29,973 bases of DNA from assembly GCF_002218085.1 (NCBI RefSeq), contig NZ_BDUC01000002.1:1311022-1340994 (forward strand), in the 5' to 3' direction. The translations under genes and the position numbers were made by a program. The notes beneath the pieces are model-generated. The model was not told the origin of the DNA. It saw nothing but the letters and a program-made list of their open reading frames with translations, and searched no databases. Of the stretch, positions 16,813 through 23,832 are shown in pieces; position 1 is the stretch's first letter; each line of letters starts with the position of its first letter. The stretch is from Tolypothrix sp. NIES-4075 (GTDB lineage Bacteria; Cyanobacteriota; Cyanobacteriia; Cyanobacteriales; Nostocaceae).

Positions 16813-18036
16813 ATGGATTTATTAGAGTATCAAGTAAAAGAATGGTTTGGAAATATAGGCATTCCCGTATTGCCATCGCAACGAATTGACCATCCGACAG
16901 ATTTAAAACGTTTAAAAATCCGTTATCCGATTGTACTAAAATCTCAAGTACATGCCCAAGAACGGGCAAAAGCTGGTGGAGTCAGATTTGTAGAGACTAC
17001 CATTGATGCGATCGCCGCCGCGCAAAATATCTTCAATTTGCCGATTTTAGGCGAGTTACCAGAAGTTTTGCTAGCAGAATCGAAATACGATGCCGATCAA
17101 GAATATTATTTAGCAGTAGTATTAGATACCGCTCTTTGCCGACCGGTTCTTTTAGGTGGTAAAGAAGCGAACATAGATTGGGAATTAGCAGTCGAGAAAA
17201 TACAACACGTAGTTGTTGAACAAGAATTCTCGCCATATTATGCGCGAAGATTAGCTTTAAAAATGGGTTTGCAGGGTGCGATGATGCAATCGATCAGCAC
17301 CGTGATGGAAAAAATGTATCAGTTATTTGTAGAAAAAGACCTGGATTTAGTGGAAATTAATCCTTTGGGGGTGAGTTCCTCTGGAAGCGTGATGGCGCTT
17401 AATGGTAATATTAGAGTCAACGAACGAGCGATCGCTCGTCATCCCGATATGGCAGCGATGGCTGAAAAAATAGCCAACCGTCATCCCGGTAATCAAACAA
17501 ATGGGCATTTGCGTGATTGGGATGGAATAGAAATGCATGGTAAAATCGGCATCTTGGGTAATGGTGCTGGTTCAGTAATGGCAACTTTAGATTTAGTCGC
17601 TAATGCTGGGGGTAAGCCTGGTATTTGTTTGAATCTGCGCCATGCTTTTCCCACAGACACTCCCGCGACTACTTTTAGCGATCGCCTAACAAAAAGTTTG
17701 AAAATTTTGGCGGCTGATACAAGCATTCAAGTTGTCCTCATTAACCTTTTGGGTACCATTCCTCAGCCTCCTGAAGTCGCTGAAATTATTCTGGCGTTTT
17801 TGCAACACGGCAAAAGCGAACTCAAACCACATGTGTTACGCTCTAATGGTAATAAAAGCCGCCGAGAAAATAACTTTCCGCGCTTTGTTATCCGTCTTGG
17901 GGGTTCTGATTTAAATACAACCAGAGATTATTTAGCAACAATAGAAACTGAGAGCGATGCGCTCATAGTAGTAGAAAATTTAGATGAGGCGGTAGCCGAA
18001 GCCGTTCATCTTGCCAAATCTTATAGAAAGTTTTGA
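16813..18036 (+). CDS. Succinyl-CoA synthetase beta-like protein with altered active-site loops
   Basis: 407 aa from ATG at 16813, whose MDLLEYQVKEWF matches the universal SucC start; the 22 codons before it from a TTG at 16747 have no family match. The ATP-grasp part is recognisable: IVLKSQVHAQERAKAGGVR, LLAESKYDADQEYYLAVVLD, and VEINPLG with the catalytic-type Glu and Asn kept. Compared with E. coli SucC as I remember it, the Asp of LDGKL (a metal ligand) is Asn (LNGNI), the glycine loop GGGATKE is replaced by a sequence with HAFPTDTPATT, and NIFGG is NLLGT. GILGNGAGSVMATLDLV is kept. A basic insertion (NGNKSRREN) near residue 347 is unusual. Followed 100 bp later by the alpha-like gene, so the two probably form a complex. 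True succinyl-CoA synthesis is doubtful. Confidence 0.85.
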   Translation: MDLLEYQVKEWFGNIGIPVLPSQRIDHPTDLKRLKIRYPIVLKSQVHAQERAKAGGVRFVETTIDAIAAAQNIFNLPILGELPEVLLAESKYDADQEYYLAVVLDTALCRPVLLGGKEANIDWELAVEKIQHVVVEQEFSPYYARRLALKMGLQGAMMQSISTVMEKMYQLFVEKDLDLVEINPLGVSSSGSVMALNGNIRVNERAIARHPDMAAMAEKIANRHPGNQTNGHLRDWDGIEMHGKIGILGNGAGSVMATLDLVANAGGKPGICLNLRHAFPTDTPATTFSDRLTKSLKILAADTSIQVVLINLLGTIPQPPEVAEIILAFLQHGKSELKPHVLRSNGNKSRRENNFPRFVIRLGGSDLNTTRDYLATIETESDALIVVENLDEAVAEAVHLAKSYRKF

Positions 18037-18136
18037 AAATCTTACCCCTGCAATCGGGATAAGGTTTAACGCCAACGACATCTAAACTTGTGCTTACCTA
18101 ACAGAGGCGATTTATAAAGAGCGGCTAATCGCTGCT

Positions 18137-19045
18137 GTGGCACCAAACTTATCTGACTTTTTTATGAACTTAACGCCAGACAGCAAAGTGTTAATTCAAG
18201 GCTTCAGTGAATTCATCTCAGCAACTCATATTGCTCAAATGAAAGCTTATGGCACGAATTTGGTAGCTGGTGTGAATCCTGGATATGGTGGACAGGAACT
18301 GCACGATTTGCTGGTACTTGACTTAGTAGAGGAAGCGGTAGCGGAATTTGGGCAAATTGATACTACAATTATTTGCGTACACCCTTACCAAGTGCTGGAT
18401 GCAGCATTGGAAGCGATCGCATCTGATATCCGCCAATTAATTATCATCTCCGCAGGAGTGCCACCTTTGGATATGGTGGAATTACTTCGCAAAGCCGAAG
18501 CTAAAGAAACTGTGGTTGTCGGACCAAATAGTCCAGGAATCATCGTCCCCGGCAAAATTCTCTTAGGTACTCAACCAAGTGAATTTTATAATCCAGGACT
18601 AGTGGGAATCGTCAGTCGTAGCAGCACCCTGACCTATGAAATCGCTTGGGAATTAACAAAAGCTGATTTGGGGCAATCGATAAGTGTGAGTATTGGTAGT
18701 GACGCGATCGTGGGTTCATCTTTTTTGCAATGGCTGCAAATTCTGGATGAAGATGAAAATACAGAAGCGATCGTTATAGTTGGTCAACCTGGTGGAGGTA
18801 GCGAAGAAATTGCAGCGCGATACATTGCTGAGGCTATTGATAAACCGGTTATTGCTTATATCGCCGGTACACAAGCACCACCAGGAAAACATTGGCGTCA
18901 AACTGGGACTTTAGCAGCTGTTATCGGACGCGATCCTGACTTTGGCACAGCAAAAAGTAAATTAGCCGCTTTCAAAAAAGCAAATGTACCAGTAGCCGAA
19001 CGTCCTTCTCAAATTCCAGAATTAGTCAAAAAGGCATTGAAATAA
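18137..19045 (+). CDS. Succinyl-CoA synthetase alpha-like protein lacking the phosphohistidine
   Basis: 302 aa from GTG at 18137; ATG at 18164 (MNLTPDSKVLIQG) is an alternative that matches family starts and may be the true one. The CoA-binding Rossmann domain is kept: VLIQGFSEF, AYGTNLVAGVNPG, VVGPNSPGIIVPG, GIVSRSSTLTYEIAW. In the ligase domain TEAIVIVGQPGGGSEEIAA aligns without gaps to the E. coli sequence, where the Q (residue 217) is a conserved Glu; and APPGKHWRQTGTL aligns to the segment carrying the phosphorylated His, here Gln 255 (codon CAA at 18899-18901). Cys of GPNCPG is Ser. So phosphoryl transfer through His is not possible. It probably pairs with the beta-like protein just upstream as a CoA-binding complex with a different or regulatory role. 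Confidence 0.87.
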   Translation: MAPNLSDFFMNLTPDSKVLIQGFSEFISATHIAQMKAYGTNLVAGVNPGYGGQELHDLLVLDLVEEAVAEFGQIDTTIICVHPYQVLDAALEAIASDIRQLIIISAGVPPLDMVELLRKAEAKETVVVGPNSPGIIVPGKILLGTQPSEFYNPGLVGIVSRSSTLTYEIAWELTKADLGQSISVSIGSDAIVGSSFLQWLQILDEDENTEAIVIVGQPGGGSEEIAARYIAEAIDKPVIAYIAGTQAPPGKHWRQTGTLAAVIGRDPDFGTAKSKLAAFKKANVPVAERPSQIPELVKKALK

Positions 19046-19126
19046 AGAAAATTAGGGACGAGAAAGAAGAATTTCTTTATTCTTCACTCTTGACCCTTCT
19101 CTATACACAAATAAAATCAAAAAAAA

Positions 19127-19516
19127 CTAAAATCTTACTCCCAATTGCCCATTAAATCCGCGAACAGAATTGTAACCTGCACCAACAAACAAATTATCGG
19201 TAGCGCCCACCTGAACTCCTCCGGAAACGGCAACACCTTTATCTGCTGAATACAATCCAACTCCTACATAAGGTGAAATCACTGGCAAAGAAATGAATTT
19301 TAGTAAATCTACACCAGTAGATCCGTCAGGACCAAATCCCAATTCAGCCCCTAGATTTAAAGCTCTCGCTCCTACAGAATAAGTTATATCACCTTCTTGG
19401 CTACCGACAGAAACCCACGGTTGGGGAACGATTTGAGCGGATGCTCGACCTGGGGTAACTAAAGCTAATAAACTGAACGATGTAATTAATGTTTTGACAA
19501 TAACCGCTGTTTTCAC
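19127..19516 (-). CDS. Small exported protein, possible outer-membrane beta-barrel
   Basis: 129 aa from GTG at 19516, chosen because GAGGAG lies six bases upstream; the ATG at 19540 lies before that site. Signal peptide: MKTAVIVKTLITSFSLLALV then TPGRASA with cleavage before QIVPQPW. The mature part alternates polar and hydrophobic residues with many glycines (YVGVGLYSADKGVAVSGGVQVGA, NLFVGAGYNSV) and ends in GQLGVRF; a terminal phenylalanine is typical of outer-membrane barrels. At about 100 mature residues it would make only a small barrel or act in an oligomer. No family recognised. It is convergent with the SucD-like gene and followed upstream by another small membrane gene on the same strand. 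Confidence 0.75.
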   Translation of the reverse strand: MKTAVIVKTLITSFSLLALVTPGRASAQIVPQPWVSVGSQEGDITYSVGARALNLGAELGFGPDGSTGVDLLKFISLPVISPYVGVGLYSADKGVAVSGGVQVGATDNLFVGAGYNSVRGFNGQLGVRF

Positions 19517-19634
19517 GTTCTTCTCCTCAATTACCTGCATTTAGCTCAACTTTTTGTCAAAATTACCACTAAATGTACGTTGGTCAATAAACGTGTACTG
19601 TGACGAATTTCACATCCCTTGAGTGCCCAAAAAA

Positions 19635-19895
19635 TTAATCTCTGTCACTATGCTCAGAGGCTGAGGTTTCAAATTCCACGTTTTTCCCCTTCTGATTCAC
19701 TGAAATGTCCTGCTTGCTACTTTGAGCAAGTCCAGCCGCACCACCGATCGCCGTTGCAGCAAGACTAAGAGCAGCAGACGATTTTTGCCCATTTATGTCT
19801 GGTGAGAATAAAGCAGCAACACCAATGATGGCTCCCAGAGTTGCAATAAACATGGGGGTCATAGCTTGAATCATTTCTGGCTTAAGAGATTTCAT
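19635..19895 (-). CDS. Small hypothetical membrane protein
   Basis: 86 aa. Two hydrophobic spans: about residues 12-30 (MTPMFIATLGAIIGVAALF) and about 41-58 (AALSLAATAIGGAAGLAQS), joined by a short SPDINGQK turn, then a polar, charged tail (SSKQDISVNQKGKNVEFETS, acidic end SEHSDRD). This hairpin layout resembles small holin-like or stress membrane proteins of cyanobacteria, but I do not recognise the family. No strong ribosome-binding site precedes the ATG at 19895. It lies 118 bp upstream of the exported-protein gene on the same strand; whether they form an operon is not clear. Confidence 0.65.
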   Translation of the reverse strand: MKSLKPEMIQAMTPMFIATLGAIIGVAALFSPDINGQKSSAALSLAATAIGGAAGLAQSSKQDISVNQKGKNVEFETSASEHSDRD

Positions 19896-19980
19896 GGAGA
19901 TAAGTTATGTAGTTGGTTTTAATCTTGAGGTAAATACCCACCAGAAAACTCCGATTCCAGAATGCGTAACCAATTTTTTT

Positions 19981-20030
19981 ACCAACTGAGTTAGTTGGTC
20001 AAGAGAGACGTTCCACGTCTTACGTCTCTA
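19981..20030. repeat. Two short palindromes
   Basis: ACCAACTGAGTTAGTTGGT (7-bp stem, 19981-19999), then AGAGACG (20004-20010) and CGTCTCT (20023-20029) flanking TTCCACGTCTTA. The second is a common interspersed palindrome of filamentous cyanobacteria. It lies in the spacer downstream of the aldehyde dehydrogenase gene. Confidence 0.6.
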
Positions 20031-20087
20031 CAGTATGTGTGATAAGCCTGTTATGATATCATTCTGTGGCAAGAAATCATACTTATT

Positions 20088-21566
20088 TTAAAACTGCCGC
20101 GCCCATTCATCGCGCCAGCGTTCAACTACTACTTTAGTTTGAGTAAAAAATTCTACTGCGTGATTGCTTTGCCCGTGTAAGTCACCAAAAAAGCTTTCTT
20201 TCCAACCGCTAAAGGGGAAAAATGCCATAGGTGCGGCGACACCAATGTTAATGCCGATATTACCAGCTTCTGCCTCGTAGCGGAATTTACGAGCTGCTGC
20301 GCCACTGGTAGTAAATAAACAAGCCATGTTGCCGTATTGACCGCTATTAACTAAAGCGATCGCTTCCTCAATACTATTCAAATGAATTAAACTCAGCACG
20401 GGACCAAAAATTTCTGTGCGGGCAATTTCACCAACTGGATCTACATTTTGCAAAATCGTTGGGCGAATAAAGTTACCATCTTTATAGCCTGTAATCTGAG
20501 GACTGCGACCATCTACTAATAACTTTGCCCCTTGATTTGCTCCTTTTTCAATTAAACTTTCAATCCGCGTTTTGCTGCGGACATCAATTACTGGTCCCAT
20601 TTCTACGCCTTGGTCTAAACCGTTACCGACAATCCGGTTTTTTGCAGTTTCGGCGATCGCTTCTGTAAATGTATGACGTGCTTCTCCCACTGTCACCGCA
20701 ATTGAAGCCGCTAAACAACGTTGTCCCGCACAACCAAAAGCACTATCAGCCGCAATTCGGGTAGTCATTGCTATATCTGCATCCGGCAAGACTATAATTG
20801 GATTTTTCGCGCCCCCTTGACATTGAAGACGTTTTCCGTTTGCTGCCCCACGACTGTAAATATATTTAGCGACTGGTGTAGAACCAACAAAACTAATTGC
20901 GCGAATTTTCGGATGATCTAAAATTGCATCTACAGCTTCTTTACCACCGTTGATTAAGTTAATTACACCCTTGGGCAAACCTGTTTGTTCGAGAAGCTGA
21001 AAGATTTTTTGCATAGTTAGCGGTACTTTTTCCGAAGGCTTGACAATGTAGGTATTCCCGCAGGCGATCGCATATGGCAAAAACCAAAATGGAATCATCC
21101 CCGGAAAGTTGAAAGGACAAATCACCGCAGCAACTCCTAAAGGTTGCCGAATCATCATTTCATCAATGCCCTTTGCCACGTCTTCTAAATTAGTTCCCTG
21201 CATCATCATCGGTATACCGCAGGCAACTTCTACATTTTCAATGGCACGGCGCATTTCACCTTTAGACTCAGCCAACGTTTTACCACATTCTAAAGTAATC
21301 GTCCGTGCCAAATCTTCAAAATGTTCTTCTAACAGATTCTTGAGTTTAAATAAATATTGCACCCGTTCCGGTGGTGGAGTGCGTCGCCATGTTACAAATG
21401 CGGACGCTGCCGCATCAGCAGCTTGATTGACTTCAGATGCAGGCGATAAAGGGACTTTAGCCAGTATTTCTATCGTCGCTGGGTTAATAACTTCTAAGTA
21501 TTCTGTAGCACTAGATCCAGACCACTGACCATTAATGTAATTGTGTAAAGTGGGAATAGTATTCAT
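20088..21566 (-). CDS. mmsA: CoA-acylating methylmalonate-semialdehyde dehydrogenase
   Basis: 492 aa, family length. Characteristic blocks: LHNYINGQWSGSSATEYLEVINPAT at the start, VICPFNFPGMIPFWFLPYAIACGN, KPSEKVPLTM, FVGSTPVAKYIYSRGAANGK, and GCAGQRCLAAS with the catalytic cysteine near residue 284; MAFFPFSGWKESFFGDLHGQ near the end is typical of MmsA. This enzyme oxidises methylmalonate or malonate semialdehyde with NAD and CoA to propionyl-CoA or acetyl-CoA; in other bacteria it serves valine, inositol or beta-alanine breakdown. No inositol or valine genes are adjacent. The SucC/SucD-like pair, also CoA-related, lies 1 kb away on the other strand. The class is well supported; the substrate in this organism is inferred. 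Confidence 0.9.
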   Translation of the reverse strand: MNTIPTLHNYINGQWSGSSATEYLEVINPATIEILAKVPLSPASEVNQAADAAASAFVTWRRTPPPERVQYLFKLKNLLEEHFEDLARTITLECGKTLAESKGEMRRAIENVEVACGIPMMMQGTNLEDVAKGIDEMMIRQPLGVAAVICPFNFPGMIPFWFLPYAIACGNTYIVKPSEKVPLTMQKIFQLLEQTGLPKGVINLINGGKEAVDAILDHPKIRAISFVGSTPVAKYIYSRGAANGKRLQCQGGAKNPIIVLPDADIAMTTRIAADSAFGCAGQRCLAASIAVTVGEARHTFTEAIAETAKNRIVGNGLDQGVEMGPVIDVRSKTRIESLIEKGANQGAKLLVDGRSPQITGYKDGNFIRPTILQNVDPVGEIARTEIFGPVLSLIHLNSIEEAIALVNSGQYGNMACLFTTSGAAARKFRYEAEAGNIGINIGVAAPMAFFPFSGWKESFFGDLHGQSNHAVEFFTQTKVVVERWRDEWARQF

Positions 21567-21711
21567 GGAAAAAAAAATGTAGATGCAAGAATATATTAAT
21601 TCCTAGCGAACCCTCCGCGTGACTTTGCGTTTACCTCTGCGTCCCTCTGCGTTTAAATTTCAACTCTCAATTCCCCACAATTAGTTTAATCAAAAAGCGA
21701 ATATTTATATA

Positions 21712-22578
21712 ATGAAAATTTCCACACCCGTATTACCGCCATTTCTGATATTAGATCAATTGTTACAAAGCTGGTTAATCGAAGATATTGGTAGAGGCGA
21801 TCGCACAACTCAAAGCCTTTTATCTGAGAATATAACAGAAGGACAAGCTAAATGGGTGGCGAAAGCATCAGGAGTGATAGCCGGCTTACCAATAGCTGCA
21901 AGAGTCTTTCAACTTTTAAACCAAAAAGTTAGCTTTGTGGCTGTTGCATCCGAAGGACAACAGTGCGAACCTGGGGAAGTAATAGCACAAATGCAAGGTT
22001 CACTAGATACATTATTAATGGGCGAAAGGGTTGCTCTCAACTTAGCAATGCGTCTAAGTGGTATCGCTACTCTAACTCGTAGATATACAGCGGAAATAGC
22101 CGATTTACCCGCTCAGTTAGTTGATACGCGCAAAACGACACCAGGCTTAAGGATTTTAGAGAAGTATGCAACCCAGGTGGGAGGTGCAATAAATCACCGC
22201 ATGGGCTTGGATGATGCAGTAATGATTAAAGATAATCATATCGCGGCAGCGGGAGGAATTGGCGAAGCAATTAACCGCGTCCGTTCTCAAATTCCATATC
22301 CTTTAACAATAGAAGTAGAAACGGAAAATTTAGACCAAGTGAAAGAAGCCTTAGATCACAAAGCTGATATTATTATGTTGGATAATATGTCTCTTGATTT
22401 GATGCGTGAGGCGGTGCAGGTAATTCGTCACCTAGATAACCGCGTGAAAATTGAAGCTTCAGGTAATGTGACTTTAGAAACTCTTCGCGCTATAGCTCAG
22501 ACGGGTGTAGATTATATTTCCAGCAGTGCGCCGATTACGCAGTCAAAGTGGTTAGATTTGAGTATGAGAATTAAATAA
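21712..22578 (+). CDS. nadC: Nicotinate-nucleotide pyrophosphorylase (carboxylating)
   Basis: 288 aa. It converts quinolinate and phosphoribosyl pyrophosphate to nicotinate mononucleotide in de novo NAD synthesis. Motifs: WLIEDIGRGDRTT near the start, ERVALNLAMRLSGIATLT, VDTRKTTPGLRILEKYA, GGAINHRMGLDDAVMIKDNHI with the substrate-binding His, Arg and Lys residues, then TIEVETENLDQ, IIMLDNMS and the late IEASGNVTLETL. All key residues look intact, so this copy is functional. The last 65 bp, including the stop codon, appear again at 23202-23266 behind a minisatellite. No partner NAD gene (nadA, nadB) is adjacent. Confidence 0.95.
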   Translation: MKISTPVLPPFLILDQLLQSWLIEDIGRGDRTTQSLLSENITEGQAKWVAKASGVIAGLPIAARVFQLLNQKVSFVAVASEGQQCEPGEVIAQMQGSLDTLLMGERVALNLAMRLSGIATLTRRYTAEIADLPAQLVDTRKTTPGLRILEKYATQVGGAINHRMGLDDAVMIKDNHIAAAGGIGEAINRVRSQIPYPLTIEVETENLDQVKEALDHKADIIMLDNMSLDLMREAVQVIRHLDNRVKIEASGNVTLETLRAIAQTGVDYISSSAPITQSKWLDLSMRIK

Positions 22579-22707
22579 ACATATTATTGCTGATATTTTA
22601 TACAAATTTACTTTGTAATATTCCGGATTTTGGCAAAATAAAGAAAATCCAAAAATTTTGGATGCAACACGCAGTATAAAAGCATAACTGTGCATTTTTA
22701 CCTTTGA

Positions 22708-23265
22708 ATGCTTAAGTTATCATCAGCAATATTGAAGTTGGTGCAACCATACTTAAACTGTAGTCATCAGTATTGCAACTGTAGCGGTTCCTCAACTTAC
22801 GGGAGTGGTTCCTCAACTTACGGGAGTGGTTCCTCAACTTACGGGAGCGGTTCCCCAACTTACGGGAACGGTTCCCCAACTTACGGGAACGGTTCCCCAA
22901 CTTACGGGAGTGGTTCCTCAACTTATGGGAACGGTTCCTCAACTTATGGGAGCGGTTCCCCAACTTACGGGAGTCGTTCCCCAACTTACGGGAGTGGTTC
23001 CCGAACTTACGGGAGCGGTTCCTCAACTTACGGGAGTGGTTCCCGAACTTACGGGAGTGGTTCCTCAACTTACGGGAGTGGTTCCCCAACTTACGGGAGT
23101 GGTTCCCCAACTTACGGGAGCGGTTCCCCAACTTACGGGAGCGGTTCCCCAACTTACGGGAGCGGTTCCCCAACTTACGGGAGCGGTCTACTTTGCAAGA
23201 TTATTTCCAGTTGTGCGCCGATTACACAGTCAAAGTGGTTAGATTTGAGTATGAGAATTAAATAA
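22708..23265 (+). pseudogene. Repeat-spanning open frame ending in a copy of the NadC tail
   Basis: The frame reads 25 ordinary residues, 19 heptapeptides such as SGSPTYG, then SGLLCKII and SSCAPITQSKWLDLSMRIK, which is the NadC C-terminus with Ser changed to Cys. All six frames tend to stay open over the array because a 21-bp unit without stop codons keeps every frame, so an open frame is weak evidence for a gene. No ribosome-binding site precedes the ATG at 22708. I therefore treat it as a duplication relic; a real Gly/Ser/Tyr-rich protein is possible but unsupported. Confidence 0.45.
22783..23187. repeat. 21-bp minisatellite, 19 copies plus a partial
   Basis: Units are like AGCGGTTCCCCAACTTACGG plus G. 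Nineteen full units run from 22783 to 23181, then AGCGGT (23182-23187). Variants are few: AGC/AGT/AAC at the start, TCC/CCC in the middle, CAA/CGA once or twice. The last five units are nearly identical, suggesting recent growth at that end. No spacers lie between units, so it is not a CRISPR. Confidence 0.95.
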
Positions 23266-23266
23266 A
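23202..23266 (+). repeat. 65-bp duplicate of the nadC 3' end
   Basis: Matches 22515-22579 with three differences (CA to TT, G to A), including the stop codon and the AAA just after it. It keeps the NadC reading frame as seen from the minisatellite. Confidence 0.92.
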
Positions 23267-23395
23267 TCAAGCAAGTGCGATGGCTTTCGCTTAATTGCTG
23301 CGTGCGATCGCGCAATTGCTAATTTGTAAGTTCTAGATTTTCCCACACATCTTCAAAACCTGAAAAGTAATAGAAGCCAATCATCAAAAATTAGC

Positions 23396-23491
23396 CTAAC
23401 TCGCTGCAAAACCTGTATGTTTTCGTACTTGAGGATGGCGAATTTGCAGGGCACGTTTAACAGTATCGTGGTAAATATCACGTCTGGGCAT
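23396..23491 (-). pseudogene. xisH-xisI fusion relic
   Basis: A 31-codon frame from ATG at 23491 to TAG. Its first 16 residues, MPRRDIYHDTVKRALQ, match the start of XisH (usual form MPxxDIYHxxVKxAL). The last 14, HPQVRKHTGFAAS, match the end of XisI (usual form xPxxRxYTGFAxx). XisH and XisI are neighbouring genes first described as control factors for excision of the fdxN element, and are often repeated in cyanobacterial genomes. The simplest reading is a deletion from early xisH to late xisI that left an open frame. From memory of the families only; no search was run. Around it (23267-23832) I see no intact gene. Confidence 0.6.
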
Positions 23492-23494
23492 ATA

Positions 23495-23700
23495 AGTTTT
23501 TAATAGTTCGTAGGGGAGCCACTGCGTTGCTGCGCTAGTGCCGTGCGGAGGTCACGAACGTTGAGGCATCTGGCGTCGGGTTTCCCGCGTTGAAGCAAGT
23601 GGCGTTGTCTTATGCCGTAGAAAGATTGCACATTGAATTTTTGATGGTGCGTTGCTGCGCTACATTTAAATTTTTTAACTCTGGAGTTGCGATCGCACCC
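23495..23700. repeat. GC-rich interspersed repeat region
   Basis: Contains words such as GCCACTGCGTTGCTGCGC, GGCGTCGGGTTTCCCGCG, GAAGCAAGTGGCGTTG and a second GTGCGTTGCTGCGCTAC at about 23646-23662. Such elements recur between genes in heterocystous cyanobacteria. It lies between the xisHI relic and argS. Confidence 0.55.
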
Positions 23701-23832
23701 GCGCATCCTAGCAATAAAATAATGTAATATTATACTACACAATTATCTAGAAGTTGGAGTAAAGCTTACAATGCATCTGTTAGCCGAAACTTAAAACAAT
23801 AGCTAGAAAATTGGCATCACCGCAAATCAAAC

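Noticed and set aside
18040..18070. Imperfect CTTACCCC / GGGATAAG hairpin between the SucC- and SucD-like genes as a terminator
   Set aside because: No T-run follows and the genes are probably co-transcribed; it may only be a processing stem.
22783..23187. CRISPR-like array
   Set aside because: Units are contiguous 21-bp repeats with no unique spacers and no cas genes nearby.
22712..23242. Overlapping long open frames in three or more frames across the 21-bp array
   Set aside because: A stop-free 21-bp unit keeps every frame open; repeated heptapeptides in several frames are an expected artefact.
23500..23742. 80-aa minus-strand frame upstream of argS
   Set aside because: It is read through an interspersed repeat; no domain and no ribosome-binding site.
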